Shown here: positions 58,979 through 64,000 of the stretch, piece after piece | Position numbering within the stretch: position 1 is the stretch's first letter | Layout of the letters: each line of letters begins with the position of its first letter | Source of the DNA: a virus | IMG/VR virus record: IMGVR_UViG_3300043446_003259 | Location: 1 to 64,000 of that record | Reading direction: 5' to 3' (one strand) | DNA: 64,000 bases | Notes under the pieces: generated by a model | Database searches by the model: none | What the model was told of the DNA's origin: nothing | What the model saw: only the letters and a program-made list of their open reading frames with translations | Translations under genes and position numbers: made by a program

Positions 58979-59751
58979 TATATATCAATCTTAAAAGAAA
59001 TATTATGAGTAATTGTAGAACTTACAAAAGGAGTTACAATAACTCTTACATTACTAGCAGATACATCCATATCATATGTAGTTACTGCATTACCTGTTAT
59101 TAAGGTATTAAAAGCAGTAAAAGATACATTAGACCCATCATTGCTCAAAGAAGCTACTAACGTCACTGTTTGGCTATTATTACTATTTGCTTCTCTGCTA
59201 GTAACGTCAAATTTACCAGCACTAAATTGGCTTGTAGGGACTGCATAAATTGCTATAGGCGACGTTGTATTTGTAATAAATGTATGGGTATCTATAGTTG
59301 TATTGGGACTTGCACCATAATTAATACCACCTACAACAATATCTGCTTTAAGTGAAGGAAATACTGCGACATTAAAATTCATTATATTTGCATCTTCAGT
59401 AATATTAATATTACCTATGTTCAATGCGTTAGGACTGAGATACAAATTTCCAACTTGTCTTACTGGATCTCCAATTGTCATAGCATCATCTACAAGTGGC
59501 ATAATATTAGCCCCTATGTAGAAATTACCTTCATCAGGATTAAAATTAAGATTTGTACTTGAGGAAAATGAATTTGTGATTATGTTCCCATTTACAGAAA
59601 CCAATTTAAACTGCACTGCACCGTTGGATCCTGAGGGCGTAAGATTACTAGCCTCTGCAAAATTATTGTTAATTTTAATGTATGCAACACGTAGGGGGTC
59701 GCCTGAACCGTCGTTGGGAAGAGAACCTACATTAATTACTTCATATGCCAT
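58978..59751 (-). CDS. Short tail-fibre-like protein
   Basis: 257 residues. Start MAYEVINVGSLPNDGSGDPL followed by RVAYIKINNNFAEA, the usual N-terminal anchor of marine phage fibres. A later block (IGDPVRQVGNLYLSPNALNI) matches the NLG.P..RW..L.LS..T phrase of the giant fibre gene, so the two are related. C-terminus beta-rich. Late box 59773-59780 is 21 nt upstream. Confidence 0.75.
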   Translation of the reverse strand: MAYEVINVGSLPNDGSGDPLRVAYIKINNNFAEASNLTPSGSNGAVQFKLVSVNGNIITNSFSSSTNLNFNPDEGNFYIGANIMPLVDDAMTIGDPVRQVGNLYLSPNALNIGNINITEDANIMNFNVAVFPSLKADIVVGGINYGASPNTTIDTHTFITNTTSPIAIYAVPTSQFSAGKFDVTSREANSNNSQTVTLVASLSNDGSNVSFTAFNTLITGNAVTTYDMDVSASNVRVIVTPFVSSTITHNISFKIDI

Positions 59752-59772
59752 TTGTTAGTCCTGTTTATATAG

Positions 59773-59793
59773 TATTTATCGCTAAGATAAATA
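59773..59793. promoter_or_regulatory. Back-to-back divergent late promoters
   Basis: TATTTATC (59773-59780; GATAAATA on the minus strand, for the fibre gene) and GATAAATA (59786-59793; for the nuclease gene) form an inverted repeat with a 5 nt spacer. The plus-strand box is 7 nt before the nuclease ATG, giving a leader of about two bases. Confidence 0.75.
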
Positions 59794-59800
59794 TTAAACT

Positions 59801-60238
59801 ATGAAAAAATTACTAACTATTTTACTTTTAGCTTATTCTGTTAATTTATCAGCAGCTAAAGCTCCTCAAGGTGTCACATATGATGCTCAAATACTACGTA
59901 TCAGTGACGGAGATACTATCGTTATTTCTGCCCCTTTCCTTCCTGCACCCTTAAAACCAGAGTTAGCGGTCAGAATTTATGGAGTTGATACTCCTGAAAA
60001 AGGTTTCCGTGCGAAATGCCCGCAGGAGGATGAGCGAGGAAAGCTTGCTACGAAATTTACAACAAATGCAGTTGCCAAATCATCTAAACGTCAGGTGGTT
60101 CTATATGACTGGGACAAGTTCGGTGGTCGTGTACTGGGAGATATCGTTTTAGATGGACAAAGCCTACGTGCTATGTTGATTCAGAACGGATTTGCACGTG
60201 AATATTACGGAGAAGCAAAACAATCTTGGTGTGATTAA
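59801..60238 (+). CDS. Secreted thermonuclease-like protein (SNase family)
   Basis: 145 residues. A signal peptide (MKKLLTILLLAYSVNLSAA) precedes an SNase fold with DGDT and the catalytic set R58 (AVRIYGVDTPE), E66 and R110 (DKFGGRVLGDI). It would degrade DNA or RNA in the periplasm or outside. A Cys pair (C73, C144) may form a disulfide. It is a lone plus-strand gene that ends next to the spanin pair. Late expression is expected. Confidence 0.85.
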   Translation: MKKLLTILLLAYSVNLSAAKAPQGVTYDAQILRISDGDTIVISAPFLPAPLKPELAVRIYGVDTPEKGFRAKCPQEDERGKLATKFTTNAVAKSSKRQVVLYDWDKFGGRVLGDIVLDGQSLRAMLIQNGFAREYYGEAKQSWCD

Positions 60239-60505
60239 CTACTTACCATTCTTTTCGTAAATGTGCTTTTGAATTTGATACCAGTCTTTCCAACTATCAA
60301 CTAAAACTGCACATTCATAATAGGATGTGTAGTTGTCACTTATTGTTGTAGCAATTTCACTTAATTTTGCATCATCCTTAACCTGTTTAAGAGGTGCGCA
60401 TTTGCCCATCAACATTTCGGGAGCGTCTGGAAATTTAGCTTTTACGGGCACTACAGTAGAACAACCTGTCAATAACAAAATAGCTATAATACTTAATTTC
60501 TTCAT
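60239..60505 (-). CDS. Outer-membrane spanin lipoprotein (o-spanin, Rz1-like)
   Basis: 88 residues. Signal with lipobox: MKKLSIIAILLLTGCS, cysteine 15 being the lipidated residue. The rest is short with three further Cys and a helical end. A lipoprotein coupled by 4 bp after a membrane-anchored coiled-coil gene is the signature of an Rz/Rz1 spanin pair that fuses inner and outer membranes at lysis. This requires a Gram-negative host. Confidence 0.7.
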   Translation of the reverse strand: MKKLSIIAILLLTGCSTVVPVKAKFPDAPEMLMGKCAPLKQVKDDAKLSEIATTISDNYTSYYECAVLVDSWKDWYQIQKHIYEKNGK

Positions 60506-60951
60506 TTTTTAGGTTCCTCTGCAGCACTATTGATTGCTTTTATGAATTCTTTTGGAATTTCACATTGTCCCCCCGGAGCAAATTTAGTATCGTATTTTAC
60601 GATTTCACGGTCAATGTATTTTACTACATCACGACCACGTGTCTTAATATATTCACGTTTGGTGACAGTTTTTTCTACAATCTTAACATTTTCTTTTTGA
60701 GATTTGGCTTCAGCTTCGGCAAGCTGCTTTTCAACTTCTGCTACCTTTAATTTCCAACTTTGTTCGTTAAGAATAGCACCTTCCATAAATATCCCAAATG
60801 TCAATAAGACAATTGAAATTATCTGTATGACAAGCTTGTATCTGCTAATTAAAGGAATGAAGGCGAATAGAAATCCAGCTATAATTCCTACTATTCCTGC
60901 CAATGAAATTGCATGAAAAACCCAATCGGGTGTAAATGATAGTATCCACAT
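60502..60951 (-). CDS. Inner-membrane spanin candidate (i-spanin, Rz-like)
   Basis: 150 residues from the ATG at 60951. Two hydrophobic segments (about 10-34 and 39-60) then a periplasmic coiled coil (66-95: KLKVAEVEKQLAEAEAKS) and a charged C-terminus. Usual i-spanins have one membrane segment, so the extra one is odd. TATAAATA ends exactly 5 nt before this ATG; a longer frame to 61053 would overlap the upstream membrane gene. Coupled to the lipoprotein. Confidence 0.65.
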   Translation of the reverse strand: MWILSFTPDWVFHAISLAGIVGIIAGFLFAFIPLISRYKLVIQIISIVLLTFGIFMEGAILNEQSWKLKVAEVEKQLAEAEAKSQKENVKIVEKTVTKREYIKTRGRDVVKYIDREIVKYDTKFAPGGQCEIPKEFIKAINSAAEEPKK

Positions 60952-60956
60952 GCATT

Positions 60957-60964
60957 TATTTATA
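60957..60964 (-). promoter_or_regulatory. Late promoter octamer, leaderless geometry, spanin pair
   Basis: Perfect TATAAATA on the minus strand, 5 nt before the ATG at 60951. Confidence 0.7.
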
Positions 60965-60965
60965 C

Positions 60966-61202
60966 CTATAAACCCGAAAGATATAAGACGCACATAATTA
61001 TGTTCAGGATCCACATGCTTGGTTGTTTCCAAAGAAAACCCAACCAACCCCATAGAACAGCAGTTATTAAACCAAAATATTTGTTAATTGGCACAAAATC
61101 ATGGCTTGTCAAATAAACAGTTATCAAAGCCAAAAACGTAGCAGACCATTTTACATAAAAATCTAATGGTTTATTAAAAAGTATTGGTTTACCATTATAC
61201 AT
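60966..61202 (-). CDS. Small membrane protein, holin candidate
   Basis: 78 residues with three hydrophobic stretches (about 19-33, 41-58, 61-78). Size, topology and place just upstream of the spanin pair fit a class I holin, but no charged C-terminal tail is present. It overlaps the epimerase gene by 8 bp. Could also be an unrelated small membrane protein. Confidence 0.55.
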   Translation of the reverse strand: MYNGKPILFNKPLDFYVKWSATFLALITVYLTSHDFVPINKYFGLITAVLWGWLGFLWKQPSMWILNIIMCVLYLSGL

Positions 61203-62157
61203 TAAAAATAGTGGAATTGTTTAACCAATTGTAATATTTTAAAAAACCATCCTCTACATTTACTTTTGGTTCGTATCCAAAGTCTCTGACTGCTTTTTCA
61301 ATACTTAATCTACCACGTTTTGGAAAGCTTAAATCTCTAGGCCCTACAATTAATTCACCCTTGCCTGCAATTTTTATTGCTAACTCTGCTGCTTGTTTTA
61401 ATGTCCACAACTGATCTGCACTACGGGTGATATTATAAATTTCATTTATTGTATTAGGACTTAAACTCGCTTGTACGATACCTTCTGCTGCATCGTCTAC
61501 ATATGTAAAATCTAGAATCTCGTCAGGTCCGTTTACTTTTAGTGTTTGTCCACGTATAGCTCCTAAAACAAATTTGCTAACCACCCTATCTTCCACATCA
61601 AGTTCACCGTATACAGCACTAGGGCGAATAATGACATGTTCAATACTAGTCCTGCGAGTATAATCTTGTACAAGTTTTTCTCCCATAAGTTTAAAGATAC
61701 CATACTGACCTATAGGATTGCATGTACTATCTTCTGTTACATCATGTTCAAAGTCTCCATAAACCATACTCGAACTGATATACACAAATCGTTTTACATT
61801 ATTCTTTATTGAGGCTTCTAATAGATTAGTAAGTCCTTCACACATTACTTTTGCACCCATTGCAGGGTCAGCTTCAACTGCTTTTTGTCGAGGATAACTA
61901 GCACAGTGAATAACTAAATCAGGTTTAATATTTTTAAAAATTATTTGTAAATTATGAAAATCAACTATGTCGATAATATAATTTTTGTAGTTGTTAATTT
62001 TTTTTCTGCGTTGATTGATTAAGGAATCAATTTGCTGCTGAGGTATAAAACCATAATTAGTATGATTATCAACAATAACAATTTCGTGATCATGTTCTAG
62101 TTTACTTACAATGTTATGTCCTATTAGACCCATCCCACCTGTGACTAATATTTTCAT
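61195..62157 (-). CDS. NAD-dependent sugar-nucleotide epimerase/dehydratase
   Basis: 320 residues, extended SDR: TGGMGLIG (6-13) cofactor loop, serines 128-130 in YISSSMVYG, and Y152-x3-K156. Closest in pattern to UDP-glucose 4-epimerase type enzymes; product unknown. Likely modifies host surface sugars or supplies a sugar for phage use. It lies downstream of a thymidylate synthase run with 4 bp overlap. Confidence 0.85.
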   Translation of the reverse strand: MKILVTGGMGLIGHNIVSKLEHDHEIVIVDNHTNYGFIPQQQIDSLINQRRKKINNYKNYIIDIVDFHNLQIIFKNIKPDLVIHCASYPRQKAVEADPAMGAKVMCEGLTNLLEASIKNNVKRFVYISSSMVYGDFEHDVTEDSTCNPIGQYGIFKLMGEKLVQDYTRRTSIEHVIIRPSAVYGELDVEDRVVSKFVLGAIRGQTLKVNGPDEILDFTYVDDAAEGIVQASLSPNTINEIYNITRSADQLWTLKQAAELAIKIAGKGELIVGPRDLSFPKRGRLSIEKAVRDFGYEPKVNVEDGFLKYYNWLNNSTIFNV

Positions 62158-62384
62158 TCGTATTTTAGATTATAATAGATAAGTTGTTGTTCGGTCATTT
62201 TGGTTGTAATAGTATATTGCCAACCATATTCATAAAAATTTCTATTCCATGTAGGTTCTATGGTATTATTCATTACCCATTGACCCTTTTCAGTTCGTTC
62301 AAATTCTACTAAACTTTGTGCAGCCCATAAATCAGGATCTTCAACATCACTCATATTAAATTTATGAACAACTACAGTTTTCAT
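62154..62384 (-). CDS. Conserved small protein next to thymidylate synthase
   Basis: 76 residues from the ATG at 62384, which overlaps the thyA stop (ATGA). MKTVVVHKFNMSDVEDPDLW, then WEF-like FERTEKGQWVMNN and YGWQYTITTKMTEQQLI. The pattern recurs in marine T4-like phages, without function. Coupled to the epimerase. Confidence 0.7.
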   Translation of the reverse strand: MKTVVVHKFNMSDVEDPDLWAAQSLVEFERTEKGQWVMNNTIEPTWNRNFYEYGWQYTITTKMTEQQLIYYNLKYE

Positions 62385-63238
62385 ACTGCCATTGGGGCTT
62401 TCAATGGTCCGTGACATTGATAATCTTCAAGATGAATATCTTCCATGGTAAATTTATCAATATCTTTAATATCAAAATTTAAGAACAATCTAGGTAGTGG
62501 AAATTCTTCTCTACTTAATTGTTCTTTGACTTGTTCTACATGGTCTTTGTAAATGTGTGTGTCTCCCATGCTGATAACAAGTTCACCTACTTTATTCCCA
62601 GTAACCTGTGCAATCATATGTGTTAGCAATGCATAACTTGCTATATTAAAAGGTAATCCTAAAAATACATCAACACTACGTTGATACATGTGGCATGACA
62701 ATTCTTTATTTTTGTTTACATAAAATTGACACATAATATGGCAAGGTGGCAATGCCATATCTTCTAATTCAGCAGGATTCCATGCAGTTAAAATATGACG
62801 CCTGCTGTGTGGATCGTTTTTAATTTGTGTGATCAATGTTTGTAATTGATCAATAGAAACTCTAACAGGAGGTTTGTCTGTTTTTACCCAATCACGCCAT
62901 TGTACTCCGTATATCCTACCTAAGTCACCTTCAAACTTTGCTTTGTGTTTCCAATAAGGAGCTAATGCATTTGGTGTCCATATAGTAGTAACACCTTCAC
63001 GTGTGCCATGTGTTAATTCTGCAAGCCTACGTTCATCACTTGATCCTTCTATGAACCAAAGAAGTTCTGCTACGCAACTTTTCCAAGCCAGCTTTTTAGT
63101 TGTGATGGCTGGAAAGCCCCTACGCAAATCAAAGCGAATATTACGTCCAAACACACTATAAGTGCCAACGCCAGTTCTATCATCTATAATTTCTCCGTTG
63201 CTAAGAATATCTTCTAAAAGATCATGATATTGTTTCAT
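62381..63238 (-). CDS. td: Thymidylate synthase ThyA (T4 td-like)
   Basis: 285 residues. Catalytic C166 in LPPCHIM, DRTGVGTYSVFG near the start, RRHILTAWNP, and SVDVFLGLPFNIASYA folate/dUMP motifs, and GDTHIY. It makes dTMP from dUMP. Many marine T4-like phages use the unrelated ThyX; this one has the folate-type enzyme. Coupled to genes on both sides by 4 bp. Confidence 0.95.
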   Translation of the reverse strand: MKQYHDLLEDILSNGEIIDDRTGVGTYSVFGRNIRFDLRRGFPAITTKKLAWKSCVAELLWFIEGSSDERRLAELTHGTREGVTTIWTPNALAPYWKHKAKFEGDLGRIYGVQWRDWVKTDKPPVRVSIDQLQTLITQIKNDPHSRRHILTAWNPAELEDMALPPCHIMCQFYVNKNKELSCHMYQRSVDVFLGLPFNIASYALLTHMIAQVTGNKVGELVISMGDTHIYKDHVEQVKEQLSREEFPLPRLFLNFDIKDIDKFTMEDIHLEDYQCHGPLKAPMAV

Positions 63239-63531
63239 AGTTTGCTTAAAAGTTTATCAGTAAATGGTTGTACCGTGTCTGCAATATTTTCTACGTTAAG
63301 TATAAATTCAAGGTTGTTAATTTCTTCATCCAGCTCGTACAATTTTTTATTTACAATTTCTTCAATTTGATCGGAATCCAATCCTTGCTTCATCAAAGTT
63401 GATATGTTAATTGTATGCTGACGTTTACCTTTTAATTTTATAACTATTTTTTTTAAAAATTCTATTGGAATTTTACTTTTCTCAACATCTTCGAGTATAT
63501 GTTCCCATTTATCAAAAAAGTTAGGCGACAT
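63235..63531 (-). CDS. Conserved small protein
   Basis: 98 residues: FDKWEHILEDVEKSKIPIEF, KKIVIKLKGKRQHTINISTL, and an acidic end with FILNVENIADTVQPFTDKLL. I recognise it from marine T4-like phages upstream of thymidylate synthase; no known function. It overlaps the next gene by 11 bp. Confidence 0.7.
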   Translation of the reverse strand: MSPNFFDKWEHILEDVEKSKIPIEFLKKIVIKLKGKRQHTINISTLMKQGLDSDQIEEIVNKKLYELDEEINNLEFILNVENIADTVQPFTDKLLSKL

Positions 63532-64000
63532 TCTTCTCTTTTTTATTTTTAACAGGTTTAGATTTTACTGCAGGAGTAAGTGATGCTGCTTCATCTTTAA
63601 GCCTTTTGGCTTCTGCTAATAAGCCTTTAGCTTCACGTTCCATTTTTTCAGCTTGTTCTAATCGTTGTTGAGCGAGGGTAGAATCATCCAATGCCCCTTG
63701 TGTTGCAGCGTTTGTTGTGTTATTTTTGCGCATTCTTCTGGCAACGTCTGCTGGATCTTGTAGTCCAGAACTAGCATCTAGTTCTGCAAGGCGTTTTACT
63801 GCTGCCTCTCCCATAGCCATTTCATCAAGAATTTTGTTTAATTCTTCAAGTTTGATTTTTGTATTTGGCTGAGGTGTCATTACAACTTGGGAAGTTTGCA
63901 TTTTTTTAAGCAAGCCTTCACTATGTAATACTTGAAGAATTACCTTACCATCGACAGTGTAACTTCTGTTAAGCGCATCTGCTAAATTTTCACTATTTTG
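63521..64000 (-). CDS. Coiled-coil protein, partial at the right edge
   Basis: The frame stays open to base 64,000, so the start is outside. The visible part has DALNRSYTVDGKVILQVLHS at its N-side, helices with MAMGEAAVKRLAELDAS, then a coiled coil (LAQQRLEQAEKMEREAKGLL) and a basic lysine-rich end. Function unknown. An internal TTG at 63913 could be taken for a start but is not needed. Confidence 0.65.
   Translation of the reverse strand, partial: QNSENLADALNRSYTVDGKVILQVLHSEGLLKKMQTSQVVMTPQPNTKIKLEELNKILDEMAMGEAAVKRLAELDASSGLQDPADVARRMRKNNTTNAATQGALDDSTLAQQRLEQAEKMEREAKGLLAEAKRLKDEAASLTPAVKSKPVKNKKEKNVA

Noticed and set aside
369-63913. tRNA genes
   Set aside because: I looked in the short gaps between genes and saw no cloverleaf; nearly all DNA is coding. 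A tRNA search program would be decisive.

Overview
The window is about 64 kb of AT-rich, almost gapless DNA from a T4-like (straight-tailed myovirus) tailed phage. The evidence is a large T4 core set: large terminase gp17 and a candidate small terminase gp16, tail sheath gp18, tail tube gp19, neck proteins gp13/gp14, tail terminator gp15, head-completion gp4, helicase gp41, primase gp61, single-strand DNA-binding gp32, UvsX, UvsW, a UvsY-like protein, a DexA-like exonuclease, dNMP kinase and thymidylate synthase. The style (very large sheath, gp14 of nearly 600 residues, MazG, Nudix, an Fe-S carrier protein, a signal-peptide nuclease, many small conserved proteins) matches marine T4-like phages of cyanobacteria and SAR11-type hosts. 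The host cannot be fixed: I see no photosynthesis genes, and the low GC fits a SAR11-like or other AT-rich Gram-negative marine host. The lipoprotein of the spanin pair requires a host with an outer membrane. I recognised no tRNA, integrase, insertion sequence or CRISPR array.

Layout. 1-7.1 kb (minus strand): virion genes, running sheath, tube, tube paralogue, conserved protein, gp4, gp16-like, then a gene cut by the window edge. 7.2-11 kb: HNH-like protein, dNMP kinase, neck gp13, MazG and two unknowns. 11.1-14.7 kb: a plus-strand island of gp14, gp15 and a Nudix hydrolase. 14.7-15.4 kb: a pirin. 15.4-31.4 kb: a virion protein and one 4,925-codon repetitive fibre-like gene that fills 23% of the window. 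31.5-36 kb: RecB-like nuclease, A-type Fe-S carrier, head-associated candidates and small virion genes. 36-51.7 kb: the replication and recombination block (gp41, gp61, DexA-like exonuclease beside a miniature DNA polymerase III alpha-like protein, UvsW, an AAA+ ATPase, UvsY-like, UvsX, gp32) with many small unknowns. 51.8-59.8 kb: conserved protein, terminase gp17, virion proteins including one with a ubiquitin-like N-terminus, a methyltransferase and a second small fibre. 59.8-64 kb: secreted nuclease, spanin pair with a holin candidate, a sugar-nucleotide epimerase, thymidylate synthase and conserved unknowns.

How it works together. Late genes are marked by a T4-type late promoter octamer, (T/G/A)(A/C/T)TAAATA, seen as TATTTATC on the printed strand for minus-strand genes. 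It occurs in two geometries: about 20 nt upstream of a start, or exactly 5 nt upstream of the ATG. In the second geometry the predicted transcript starts on the A of the AUG, so the mRNA would be leaderless; I count eight such genes. Four other genes have a TATAAT-like box exactly 6 nt before the ATG, which gives the same leaderless geometry for a sigma-70-type promoter. The replication genes form long overlapping minus-strand operons (ATGA and TAATG junctions), so translational coupling is likely there.

Most notable points: the leaderless-start architecture; the 192-residue protein that keeps the order and catalytic aspartates of bacterial Pol III alpha and is coupled to a DnaQ-type exonuclease; the giant fibre with five ~1.3 kb modules; seven short-N-terminus proteins that resemble T4 capsid-targeted internal head proteins; and the ubiquitin-like virion protein.
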